DNA from: Mixophyes australis
Taxonomy: Eukaryota; Chordata; Amphibia; Anura; Limnodynastidae
Reading direction: 5' to 3'
Length of the DNA: 64,000 nucleotides
Assembly: GCA_036250195.1 (NCBI GenBank)
Contig: JAVHZZ010000003.1
Coordinates: 60,902,789-60,966,788 of the forward strand
Below the pieces are notes generated by a model. The model was not told where the DNA came from. It saw nothing but the letters and a program-made list of their open reading frames with translations, and ran no database searches. Numbering within the stretch: position 1 is the stretch's first letter; each line of letters opens with the position of its first letter. A program made the translations under genes and the position numbers. Shown piece after piece: positions 11,096-22,138 of the stretch.

Positions 11096-11439
11096 CGGTT
11101 ATTGCTACCATCACTACCAGCCTCCTGTGTTAATCAGCAAACTGCTCTACTGTTTCCTAATCTCTCAGCTATCCTGGTACTCCTCATTCGAAGCATCTTC
11201 AGTTATAGTCCTGTTTCTTTTTACAGTTTCGCTCATCACCTCCTAGGAGAATCGCAACCTGCGGTCAGGGAGCTTGCGGGAGCCTCTGGTGAAGACCTTG
11301 CACTTCGTTAGACTCCGCCTTCTAACAGGTAGGGCCAATGTGAGCAGACTGTACAGGTACTCCTCTGACTCTACTGGTTGTGACACCCTCAATGTCGGCT
11401 TGACAATCTGCCAGTCATAAGAGGGACAAGAGGAACCCA

Positions 11440-11833
11440 TTATTATTATTATTATTATCATTTATTTGTTAGGCGCCACAAGGTTTCCGCAGCGCCGCAC
11501 ATAGTACAAACAGTAGACTATACAGGGTATAACAGTACAGAACCATAAACAAAAGGTACCAATACTTCAGAAACTCCAGGCAGGCTGATGCAATAGACAC
11601 GGAGCAGAAGAACGGGTAAGGAGACAAGAGGGAAGAGGGCCCTGCTCATGCGAGCTTACATCCTAAGGGAGGGTTAAACAGACCAGGCACAAGAGGAGCC
11701 AGTTGAGGGAATGGGAGAGAGGGGAGAATGAGTGGAGGAGATGGGGGTTAAGTGGATGGTTGGTAGGCTTTGAGAAAGAGGTGAGTTTTGAGTGCACGTT
11801 TGAAGGAGCACAGAGTAGAGGGGAGAGGCGGGT
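11440..11833 (-). mobile_element. L2 3' end, 5'-truncated
   Basis: (TTA)n at the left is followed by tttgttaggcgccacaagg, the same 3' terminus as the copies at 25940-26800 (minus) and 27103-28300 (plus). The coding end is recognisable on the minus strand (LCAPSNVHSKLTSF). It joins DIRS-derived sequence at about 11834. Confidence 0.85.
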
Positions 11834-12327
11834 TGCCCCAGAAGCCAAAGTTCTAAACCTATCCCATTGGCCCTTGACAAGGCATCCACCAGAGTATTCT
11901 CCACTCTGGGAACGTGGAGGGCCTGGAAGCAGATATCATAGGACAAACAGCGTAATAGCATCCTGCGCAACAGGGTAATCACCGGAGGCGAATTATACTG
12001 TTGCCGATAAATGGCCTGCACTACTCCGAACTTATCACACCAGAAAACTATTTGCTTTGCTTGGGAAGATCTCTAGGAGAACCAAGCTATCAGTCCAGCT
12101 GGACTGCACCCATTCACCGGGCCAGGGTGCAGTGCACCAGTCTCGGACAATGTAGCCCCCAAACCAACCGCCCCGGCTGCATTCGCAGCCAGGGTGCAAT
12201 CCCAGAAAATCTTCCAAGTAATGGGCGATGTCATGATGGCCTGTGCCCACACAGCCGCACTGGTGTAGGAAGGATATGACACACTCAAACAAATGCGCAG
12301 GAGACTGCATATCTCATAGGTAAGCAC
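11834..12327 (-). pseudogene. DIRS-like RNase H domain remnant
   Basis: Across two frames the minus strand gives GAVGLGATL with the overlapping GGYIVRDWCTAPWPGEW, then LLEIFPSKAN, IVFWCDKFGVVQAIYRQQ, ITLLRRMLLRCLSYDICFQA and LHVPRVENTLVDALSRANG. The series of aromatic W..PW, LEIFP and the closing ALHVP..N..DALSR motif is characteristic of DIRS1-group RNase H. The frame shift between the first two pieces makes it non-functional. A gypsy RNase H would have a different spacing and end. Confidence 0.7.
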
Positions 12328-12710
12328 TAGTCCACATAATACCCATTGCCTATCCCCTCCCTACGGCTACCGCAGCTTCAAAGATTGGTACAGTACACCG
12401 CAGAACTTCTCAGGGATAGCATCATTCACCACTGCACCACGTGGGAATAACGGGTGCTGTATCCACCCAAACTTTCCTGCCGCCTGCTTAGGAACCACCC
12501 CTACCGTGGAAACCACCAAGCCCCAGTAAGTGAGGGATTTGAAAAGGGCCGAACATACGCCCCAAAACAATCTCTCTGTTATCTTTCTCCCCTAAAATCT
12601 CGGGAAATAAACTGAAAGATTTCAGCGTTACTATCCCAACCGTTTTGACAGACCCCTCTGCTTCCCACTGGAGTGGGCAGCAATTGAGCCATCGGCTCCA
12701 GCTAACCACA

Positions 12711-12998
12711 TTAATCTGCGATCCTGCCTGCTGCAGGGCCAGAGGAGGGCTGAGTACCTGTCCCTTCCCCTCTGACTGCCTTGTCACAAGAGTTTGCGGG
12801 GTGTCCCCCTACACATATGAGGCAAGTGTGGGAGAACCTGCACGCCGCTCCGTGTGGGCAAGTAGGTCTGATGAAGGGATAACAGCAGCCCTCGCTGAGA
12901 AAAGGAGCACCAACACTACCTAGTCCGGCCTGCCGGCGCCACATCGTGGCCGGGGAACCAACACCCCAACCACACTGGGACACCCTCAACCATTTCAC
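12711..12998 (-). pseudogene. DIRS ORF1 (gag-like) cysteine/histidine segment
   Basis: The 95-codon minus frame contains CPHGAACRFSHTCLICVGGH followed by PANSC, a C-x5-C-x3-H-x-C-x2-C-x4-H-x4-C pattern. This resembles the zinc-binding segment at the end of DIRS ORF1 proteins. The frame has no proper start or downstream partner. It is interpreted with the adjacent RNase H remnant; alone it would be weak evidence. Confidence 0.45.
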
Positions 12999-13002
12999 CC
13001 TG

Positions 13003-13646
13003 TCACGATAACCTAGCAGGAGTCTTGGTGTCAGGCGCCATCCCCATGCTGTGTCCTTCGCACAGGGATGGACGCCTGTTTCCGCTGACAGCTAGGCAAC
13101 CAGGCGCACTTCCGGATCTCCGTCGGTGGCGCGTCCCGTTGCCTAGCACCACCACTAATAGGTAGCCCAGCCCCCCATCACTATAAATATCTGGCTCTGG
13201 CACTTAGTGGGTGCCAGAGTATTAGGTCCCCTGTACTCCAGCGCTATATTGTTTCCTGTATCCAGTGCCTTCCAGTGTATGACCCGGCTAGTTCTCTGAC
13301 TACTCTCCTGTCTCCTAGTGATTCCTCGTGTATGACCCGGCTTGTTATTGACCTCTCTCCAGTCTCCTGCGCTACTAGAACCTGACCCGGCTCGTTATTG
13401 GACCTTGCTTACAGATCTCCCATTTGGCACCTCTCTCCAGCACGGCTTGACCCGGACCGCCTGACTCCTCTTCCATCCACGCTTCACTGGTTGCTCTCTC
13501 TGAGGACCACGACCTGTGTGTCTCTGCAGCAAAATCCAAACTCCCTTGCGGGGGTCCCTGGCGAAGACCTGGGACACGTTAGACTCCGCGCCTCTTTGTT
13601 GAGCAGCGCAGAAACCAGTAAGCTATACTCTCCTTATTTCGTTACA
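13003..13646 (+). mobile_element. LTR-like unit related to the 4575-11385 element
   Basis: Starts TGTCACGA and may end at tcgttaca (13639-13646), the near complement of its start. It holds a TATA-like actataaatatct near 13181 and several gacccggct motifs, which form the 73-bp array in the larger element. It also holds a terminal block (gaagacct.g.acacgttag, actccgc) shared with 11287-11325. No target duplication is visible, so the ends are provisional. Confidence 0.45.
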
Positions 13647-14480
13647 CTTGCAAGGCCATCGTATTTTTCACCTGAATGCCTCACCAAACGCTAGCAACAT
13701 CCCTGGGCATGAGGAAGTGTACATTTCCTGCACCATGTGCAAGTATATCCACATGTCCCTCTCCTCCTGTGGCCGGGACTTCCAGTAACAGGCGGCAAAT
13801 AAATAAATACGCGTCTGTAAGCCAATTGTATAGGACTTATAGCTCGTGTCACCCCTGCCACCTCCTGAAAGCGCCTCGAACACTGCCTACTCAGCCTGCT
13901 TGGACACGGAGAACATGTCTTTGCACCTGCCAGTCCTGGACAGAAACTCTAACCTCCTGAAATATGGCTGTGCTAGCGCAGCGCATCATTTAAGCCCCAG
14001 GTAGATGGGAACTTCCATAATGGCCAGCCCGTCGCCCCAGCGCCTGATCATCCGCCTGCGTCACACAATTTTTGCGCAAATTCTTAACAGTTTCTGGGGG
14101 CAGTCCCCGGACCAAGAGGCTACAATACTGAAGCTATAACAATCAGACCACAATGGCTGTACACCAGGTAATTCATACATATGGATCTCACCTTACAGAA
14201 CGGAACAGCCCTCAGAACCGCCAAACTGACCTCCCACTCCCGATGGTGCCGAGGTATATCCTCCACTGCTCATGGACATGGTAAAACCGGTACACCACAG
14301 TAGCTCCTGCATCTGCTGGGAGAGACATGTTACTGACAGAAGCCTGAGACAAGGAGCCACAAGCTGCAGACCTCTGACCCCTCCCGTCCACTAACTGTGA
14401 ACCCTGTGCTGACCTGACCTGCTCTCAGACCGGGACCTAGTCAAAGTGTCAGTACACCCCACAGCCAGAACGTACAAAGT
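13647..14480 (-). other. Unclassified sequence, possibly more DIRS ORF1
   Basis: No intact gene. A 71-codon minus frame (13668-13883) is uninterrupted but not recognisable. Its position upstream of the gag-like segment on the same strand suggests DIRS ORF1 split by the LTR-like unit at 13003-13646. This is only positional inference. Confidence 0.25.
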
Positions 14481-16560
14481 TATGACATTCAGCCCAATGG
14501 CATGATATACCTCATAGAATTAGAAGGGGGGTGCACCCACACATTAACTCATAAAAGAAACAAAGAAAAGAAGTGCGTGTACCATGGGCACTCAATTACT
14601 TCCCAGCATATCCCCATGCTTTAAGGCATTAAGATTTCCATTTGCACTTTATTGGTATACATTAAACAGTAGAATAGTTCTCCATTTATTCCACTACAAT
14701 GGGTTCTAGAGAAATACGGAAACTTAATACCTAATACTTGAATAGAGACATGTACCATGCTGGGGGGCCCAGCTACTCCCTCCAGCCTGACTGTGCCTAT
14801 GCTTAACAGACATAATAATGGCGGGGGGCATGTCCACGTGGTGGGCGGGCTTCCACCCCCCCCCTCCCAGAGGAACCAGAGCCGTGGGACATACCGTCCC
14901 AAATATATCCCACGCTAATCCCCCCAGCTAAAAGTATGGCCGTGGGACCTAGTGTCCCGAGTTGTGGAGGGGGGCACCACCCCCCCTGCCACCCTATAGC
15001 CCCTGGACTGCACCAGATTAATGGCCGCGGGACCAGAAGTGACGTCCGTCACTTCCAGCCGTATGGCGCGAGAATTGGGGATTGCTGTACCCCTCCGCCG
15101 CGGACCGTAACTGAGGGTAAGAAGTGCGCCCACTCACCCTCCTGGAGGGCGAGCTGTGCATGATAGAGCCTAGTCAGGAGCCAGAGCTGGTTTGGAGAAG
15201 AGAGGGGGCGCCGGAAGAAAGATCCATAGAAAAGGAAATACCCAAGGGGAGAAAGGACGAAGGTTAGAGCTGAAGGAAAGGCTGGAGACAAAGGGGGCAG
15301 AGCGAAAAACAAGGAAAAGTGGAACCAAAGCTGGCCCAAAAAAGAGGAGGGAGGGTGGGGGTGAAGGGGAAGAAGGGGATTATAGAATTAAAAGAATAAA
15401 AAGAAAGGGGCAACAAAAAATGCTGAACAAAAATTGAAAGGGAAACAAAAGGTTGAAGGATAGTAAAAGTAAAAGGAAAGCAATCAAGGAAGAAAGTGAG
15501 AGGCTGAAAGCAAAACAACGAAAAACTGCACTAGGGACAGACAGGGAAGAGAGTGATACTTATCCACCAATGTCCAGAAGCCAAGAGGCTGTTTAACTCT
15601 CCGCTCATCTAACTTATGTGCTATGTCTGGCCCACCCTTATGACATCAGATAGGCGTATTCCCTTTAGTTGAACTATTCACCTCAGCGTACTAACTACAG
15701 TTTAATGATCCAGCCTTAGCTTTTAAAATCCTTTGAGCTTAATTCATCCCTCAGTTCTCATAAAATGCTTAATGGCTGATACCTTTCCTTACATTATTCT
15801 CTTATCGTTTTAACCATAACCATAATAAAGACACGACAACTTAAATGTGGGGAAAGTAACACGGGATTTATTGCAGGTATGGTGGTGGAGAAAGGAGCAG
15901 TCCGAGTCGACATCCGCCAGGCCAACCAGGATGCCCCAAGCCTTCCAGGGGGCATCCGCAAACGGGGGACAACCACACACCCCAAGGCGCACATATCTAC
16001 CTAAACGGGGCTACCGCCCCGGGCACTACAGAACCCTCCCCTTTTCTAGGCTAACGGAAGCAACCACAAGTCAACCCGGTCGGGAAGTACTTGGACCGAG
16101 ACTAATAGCCTATTCCATTTGAAAACAGGTGGGTTAAGCGTGCCCGATACCATCATGTGCCCTTACCACTGGCCGTCGACTGTACTGCGATTTCCGGCCA
16201 CTGTTACTCCAAGATAACCACCACCGCCAAACTGTACCGGTCCAGGATCACCGCAGATGAACATCTTTGTTGATGCATAGGGAGGGAGGGTGGGTAACGT
16301 CCAGCAGTGTAAGAGATGGAATCTTCTCCGCCTATCCCATATATAACCTCCGTAACTCCTCCCCATGACTCATCCGGACGTCCTGATCAGACCAGCCCCT
16401 TTAACCCCCAGAGTCCAATACAGTTCAACACAGCCTTAGCTTTTATTATCCCTCGAGCTTATATCCAGCCCTCTGTTCTTATTAATGTCATTGCTTGTGC
16501 CCTTATACTGGTGGTGACAAATATTTTTGCAGCTGGAATCCAACTGTCCGTGTGACACTG
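14481..16560. other. Gene-free stretch with purine-rich tract and short repeats
   Basis: 15190-15510 is A/G-rich on the plus strand, which creates open pyrimidine frames on the other strand. Short related segments occur at 15711-15771 and 16430-16488 (both cagccttagctttta..atcc, then gagctta, then ctc.gttct). ccgtgggac motifs recur near 14881, 14940 and 15024. No protein family was recognised. Confidence 0.5.
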
Positions 16561-18317
16561 CTGTGGGACTCCAAAAGAGGCGGTTTCCAAGCTTATGTAT
16601 ACAATATTAGCTATAAACAGATTTAGTATCCAGATACACAGGTTGCGCGTCACAATATTATACTGTCATATTATCATTTATTGTGTATGCTGCACATGGA
16701 TTACCACTAAGTTACCACTAGATGTCTCTCAACACATTTCTTCAGTACCTCTTTTTTATTTGTACACTATTTGCTTTTCCCTCCAACAAAAATAGTTTAG
16801 GCACAATATACATTCCACTGCATAAAATTTCAGCAAAACCACGCGGCCTGCGCACTATTCCTGTTATTACGGTAAAAGTCTGCAGTATTATGGTTAGTAT
16901 GGTAATTTTAATGCTGATTTTTTTTCAAACCCGCAGTTTAGTAATATTATATTTCACAAGCTAAAGCAAACACTGTGCAGAATGCTTTTATGCTGACGGT
17001 AAGGAAGGAGAAATGCAAAGACGTTCTAAGCAATAATGTTACTCTGACATTAGATGGATTATTAATTCACATGGATAACAATCCATTACTACCTTGACTA
17101 AGCACATAAGGTAACACATGGTGAATTTTAAACTTCAAGGTGTTGAACGCAACAATTGGACATTTGGCACCATGCAATAACACTTGACACAAAAGCATAG
17201 TGAGGAAGTCAGGGCTGGGAATGAAGAACTCCTGTGACAGGTGAATATTACGGTTATTGAGAATCATACAAATGACAGGGCTCCTGGACACCAAGCCTTC
17301 ACCATTTTAACAGTTTGATAGTTTAGGGAAGGGGCGTTTAGTCACACATATCTATCCATCCGGAGAGATAAGGGAAAATGGTAATCATTTTTGTAGAACA
17401 GAGATCAGATTAACACGTCTGTGTCACACGACGATGTACAAGAATCCCTTTTACCCACACTTTGTTTTTGTGTTATTATACTGAGACTGCGTGAAGGTTT
17501 AAAAGATAATGATTCCTCTCTTCAAACTTTGTCTCACTAAATTACACAATATTAATATGGATCCTATAATGGCCACATAGATCTGCAACTATATTTCCCT
17601 TACCCTATTCTAAACATAACCCACGCTAAGGTCCAATACCCCCAAAGTGAGGGTCTGATGTACGGGGATACTCCACAGTGATTTTGTAATGGATCATCCT
17701 CCTGAGAATTTTATTAAGAAGTGTGTAGATTCCCCTCTCTATCCAGGAATACCAACAGTTGGGTTGTGTTGACTGATCCCCCCTGTGGAAAATGTAATTT
17801 CAAATAATAAATATTGGAAACAAGACTGTAAAACCCCTGAGTGTTACAAGTGCCGATTTCATGATCTACTATAAAATTAATTTCAGTTGTCAGACTAAGA
17901 ATAATAATACGAGGAGGTATTCTGGCTTGCACTCTCCCCCATGAGACTCAGCGCATCAGCTCTCCACGCATTGTCAGGAACACTGTCTACAAGTGCAGTT
18001 ACAGCGGACACAGACACCTCATCTTCCCCACGGGTACCCTGTGACAGATGATGTATGCTGAATTAGAACTAAGAGATGAATTAAACCCGAGGGAAACTAA
18101 AAGCTGTGGTTTGGCTGCACAACCATTTTTAGATTACTAAGGGTTAACAAAATGAGTAGGTGTGATAATATGCAAACAAGTGTCATGAAGGGGCAGAGAG
18201 AAGGGATCAGTTTAAAAAGATTGGGCTGGAGTTAGCTCACGCTCTTAGCAGAGGACAGCACCTGCCATTCCAAAATCCTGGTGCGAGTGTTCGCTACCTG
18301 ATCGAAGCACAGTACAA
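16561..18317. other. Unique-looking AT-rich sequence, no feature seen
   Basis: Only short open frames without recognisable motifs; no terminal repeats or tandem array noticed. Confidence 0.5.
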
Positions 18318-18394
18318 ATGGCCACAGAATGCATGAGCCACTTCTGTCAGTGGAGTGTGGTGCAGGGACTCGTGGATGAAGGCTGGGGTAGGTA

Positions 18395-19300
18395 TGGGCT
18401 GTGGTTCAGCTCTGGATGTACCTGGCACCACATGTTGATGGGCCTTGGTATGGTATGGATGTCGAAGGCCGTGGTAGATACGGTCTGCGGTTCAGCTCTG
18501 GATGTACCTGGCACCATATGTTGATGGGCCTTGATACGGTTCGGATGTCAAAGGCCGCGGTAGGTACGTGCTGTGGTTCAGCTCTGAATGTACCTGGCAC
18601 CACATGCCGATGGGCCTTGGTATAGTATGGATGTCGAAGGCCGTGGTAGATACGGTCTGCGGTTCAGCTCTGGATGTACCTGGCACCATATGTTGATGGG
18701 CCTTGATACGGTTCGGATGTCAAAGGCCGCAGTAGGTACGGGCTGTGGTTCAGCTCTGGATGTACATGGCACCACATGTCCATGGGCTTTGGTACGGTAT
18801 GGCTGTCGAAGGCCATGGTAGGCATGGGCTGTGGTTCAGCTCTGGATGTACCTGGCACCACATGTTGATGGGCCTTGGTATGGTATAGATGTCGAAGGCC
18901 GTGGTAGATATGGTTTGTGGTTCAGCTCTGGATGTACCTGGCACCACATGTCAATAGGCCTTGATACGGTTCGGATGTCAAAGGCCGCGGTAGGTACGTG
19001 CTGTGGTTCAGCTCTGAATGTACCTGGCACCACATGCCGATGGGCCTTGGTATGGTATGGATGTCGGAGGTCGTGGTTGGTACGGGCTGTGGTTCAGCTC
19101 TGAATGTACCTGGCACCACATGCCGATGGGCCTTGGTATGGTATGGATGTCGGAGGTCGTGGTTGGTACGGGCTGTGGTTCAGCTCTGGATGTACCTGGC
19201 ACCATATGTTGATGGGCCTTGATACGGTTCGGATGTCAAAGGCCGCAGTAGGTACGTGCTGTGGTTCAGCTCTGGATGTACATGGCACCACATGATGCAG
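18395..19300. repeat. 86-bp minisatellite, about 10 units
   Basis: The unit contains gtggttcagctctggatgta, cctggcaccacatgttgatg, ggccttggtatggtatggat and gtcgaaggccgtggtaga. Repeated starts of the same motif fall 86 bp apart (for example 18406, 18492, 18578). Because 86 is not a multiple of three, the overlapping frames of about 65 codons on the minus strand simply repeat from unit to unit. Confidence 0.95.
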
Positions 19301-19309
19301 GAGGGTGTA

Positions 19310-19890
19310 GTGACATCCTCCAACTCCAGGGGGAGCTCTCATATTATTTAAACTGGTTCATTTATATTTTTATACATGCTTCCTGGTTATGTTATTACCT
19401 ATGCTAGTTCCCAGCTAGTAATTAATTAGCAGCCTCCTGAGGCTCATTGTCAGCCCTGTCCTCCTCCTTTCTGATTTGTCCATCATAGTATTTAAGGCAG
19501 TGAGGACTGGGCCTCACTGCTGGTTATAGTTCCTGCTCTGTGCATACTTACCTGCTCCCTGCTCAATTCCCCTTCTCTGCCTTTGGATTGATCTCGCTGT
19601 GTATGACCTTGGACCGTGTACTGGACTCTGCTGTATTGCCTGTGACCTCGATCTCTGCATGTTTCCTGGATTTGTTGTTTGCCGCCAGCCCTGACCTTTT
19701 GCCTGGACTTCACCACCGCTGTATGCTATTTCACAATATCCCTGGGTTCTCCCCAGTCAGTACACATCTCACGACCCTCTGTCTGTCTGCAGCCAAGTCT
19801 GTCCCCACCACTAGGGGCTCCATTGAACACCAGACTTTCCGAGCAGATTCCGGGTTTTGTTGTACTGGCTGGAGGGGTTCCTGACACATA
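19310..19890 (+). mobile_element. LTR-like promoter/leader repeat
   Basis: A TATA-like gtatttaaggcagtgagg near 19489 is followed by a T/C-rich leader (ggttatagttcctgctctg, tgtatgaccttgg). This parallels the minus-strand element at 1-713. It ends near ggttcctgaca. The start and a target duplication could not be fixed. Confidence 0.4.
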
Positions 19891-20477
19891 CTACTGTGAT
19901 TTTGGGCCAATCAGTCGTTTGTTGTCTGATTGGTTCGATAATCTGCTGAAAACATGGTAGTGTGTACCCTGCCTAAGATACTAACATATTATAAATGCAG
20001 AATTGTTCACAGGTGTTGTGCAAATGGTTTGTGTAGACCTAGGCTCCTATTTATCACTGAGGCTTATTATCGCATAGCCCTGTCTATTAAATGACAATAT
20101 CCCTGCTCTCCCATGTGAAATGTATCTAACCAGAAGAAAAGAGTATGAATTTTATTTGTATTACAGCAGATCAAAAACAAAGAAAGAAGATTTTATTTTA
20201 TATTAAAGTGGGGAATGAGGGACCTGAGGCAGCTTTTCCCTATGACGGGAGAATCCCATGCTTATTGAAGATTTTCATGGGGAATCCTGTTTGACTTTTT
20301 AATTATTGCCTTAGGAAAAAGTCCCCAGGCCAACCTGTTTGGATGCAATGGGGGCAATGTATATATTTATTTTTAAAGCCATCATGCTCAAATAGTATGA
20401 CATTTGTAATGTGACAGTTTGGCATGTGGTTTTGAGAATCGCTGATTGATACATTGCATGTTTTAAATAAATACACA
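19891..20477. other. Intergenic; partial MITE end
   Basis: 19900-19975 resembles one half of the element at 61764-62008 (tagtgtgtaccctgcctaag end). The remainder to 20477 is AT-rich with nothing recognisable. Confidence 0.35.
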
Positions 20478-20798
20478 GGGCCTGATTCATTGAGGAAAGT
20501 AAAGCAAAGAAAATGAGTAACTTTGAATTTTGGTAAAAGCATGTTACATTGGAGAGGGAGGTAAATTTAAAATGTGAAGACAGATTTATATTTAGGGTAG
20601 GGCATGTCCTAGGTCAACTTTAAATTTCAGTGTAAAAATTAAACTATCAAGTATTTGTGTACTACAGGAAAAAGCATCCAGTGTTTAACTTATGTGCAAA
20701 ATAATAAACTCTTTTGCACCCCTTACATAGCAACATGGTTTTGCCAAGGTTCAAAGTTATTATTTTTTTGGCTTTACTTTCCTTAATGAATCAGGCCC
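20478..20798. mobile_element. MITE with gggcctgattcatt termini
   Basis: Begins gggcctgattcatt-gaggaaagtaaagc and ends gctttactttccttaatg-aatcaggccc, giving inverted termini of about 27 bp. Internal blocks (ctttaaatttcagtgtaa, caagtatttgtgt) are shared with 21534-21778 and 55465-55760. Non-coding. The flanks do not give a clear target duplication here. Confidence 0.8.
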
Positions 20799-21533
20799 AT
20801 AATGTTTAAAAAATATGCCTTCCTAATGTCGGGGAGCAAAGCGCACGCCCACACAATTCCCCACCCACCATCTTTTATGCCAAATTCTGACTCTACCATT
20901 TGAATGTCACATTGTGTGTGAAAATCCCACATATATGCCCAAATTTGGCGGCCAATATGAACTGCTCCTGACTCACTGTGGCTATCACATAACAAACCTC
21001 TAATTCTAGTGTGTGACACGAACTTCTGGGCCATAGAATTGGAAATACAGCTATGTATGCACAATGCTCACGGTAGGCATTCGTAAAGCCTTCACAAGCT
21101 GCATCTTTGAATATACAGCATCACGAGAAACGTGTGAAGATTGTGGCTCTGTGGCTGCAGCATGTTATTTAGTGTTATGCTTATTTCATTATGAACAGGA
21201 AGCTGGTTCTGTTTTTCTATTACATGCTTTGTATCACACCCCAATTGTTACATTCGTAAAGACACTGCTTCTGCCTACATAGTCAATAACTTTTCTAATA
21301 TATGGTAAATGTTATAGCCCACATGAGACAACTACGACTATTAAATATTGAGTGACATCTTGTTCTACACATTACCATAGAACAGGTGATGTAGCTTGCA
21401 CTGTATCTACCATATATACCAGACATTTACTTTCCTTTTCTAAATTCATCTAGGAAAATGACAAAATCTGATTGGCTGATATGGACAATGCCACATTCTC
21501 CACACAGTAACCTGTAGATAAGTTAATAACTAT
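20799..21533. other. Intergenic, no gene or repeat recognised
   Basis: Short frames only; moderately AT-rich single-copy-looking sequence. Confidence 0.5.
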
Positions 21534-21778
21534 GGGCCTGATTCATAAAGGATCTTAACTTGAGAAACTTCTTATTTCAGTCTCCTGGACAAAACCATGT
21601 TACAATGCAAGGGGTGCAAATTAGTTTTCTGTTTTGCACATAAGTTAAATACTGACTGTTTTTTCATGTAGCACACAAATTTCAACTTTAAATTTCAGTG
21701 TACAAATAAGCTGTCAAGTATTTGTGTGCTACATGAAAAAACAGCCAGTATTTAACTTATCCTTAATGAATCAGGCCC
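21534..21778. mobile_element. Palindromic MITE, same family as 20478-20798
   Basis: Starts gggcctgattcataaagga, ends ccttaatgaatcaggccc, and is flanked by TAT on both sides (21531-21533, 21779-21781). An internal inverted repeat has arms of almost 40 bp around ttttttcatgtagcacacaa and its complement, so the element could fold into one long hairpin. A 3-bp duplication would suit the PIF/Harbinger group, but no transposase is present. Confidence 0.8.
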
Positions 21779-22138
21779 TATGTCCTCATGGCACATGCTA
21801 AACCCCCCTAATGTGCCTCATTTACAGTTGGACATACAGTGCCTCAGTGTTTGTGTGCTGATATACACAATTCCATACTGTGCGTGCATACCAAAATGCA
21901 ACCATATCTATATTTGAGTGTATCTTGGACTTGTGGCCCCTCCGGGATAGCACTACCATCAGGTGCCCTGGTTTAGGGTATGCCTATAACAGTGACATAA
22001 CCTCACTCATTCAGTGTTTTTAATGTCCAGTGGCACCCCCACAATGAGGTCCGGCCACTGGCATGGTGGCGTAAGAAGTTTTCAATTGTTTCTCATCCAT
22101 ATCAGTTTTGAATTTTGAGTATAGCTTTGATGTCACGT

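Larger units (their letters stand above)
4575..11385 (+). mobile_element. Solo-LTR-like element with internal minisatellites, split by an L2 LINE
   Basis: The element starts TGTCACAC and ends TTGTGACA, giving matched TGTCACA/TGTGACA ends. It is flanked by CCCTC at 4570-4574 and again at 11386-11390, a 5-bp target duplication typical of gypsy-type LTR elements. A TATA-like ctatttaaag lies near 4734-4743. No retroviral protein is found between the ends, so it reads as a solo LTR enlarged by two tandem arrays (73 bp and about 90 bp units). The L2 at 6984-10848 was inserted later. Without that insert the LTR is about 2.9 kb. The strand is chosen from the TATA-like box. Confidence 0.6.
11834..13002 (-). 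mobile_element. Decayed DIRS-like retrotransposon fragment
   Basis: Two recognisable DIRS-type protein pieces lie here on the minus strand: gag-like cysteine/histidine motifs at 12711-12998 and RNase H at 11834-12327. They are too close together to include a reverse transcriptase, so a large internal deletion is inferred. DIRS elements are common in amphibian genomes. No termini were identified. Confidence 0.65.

Noticed and set aside
18395..19300. Repeat protein of overlapping 65-codon frames
   Set aside because: The unit is 86 bp, so the frame cannot stay open across units; each frame is the same piece seen again.
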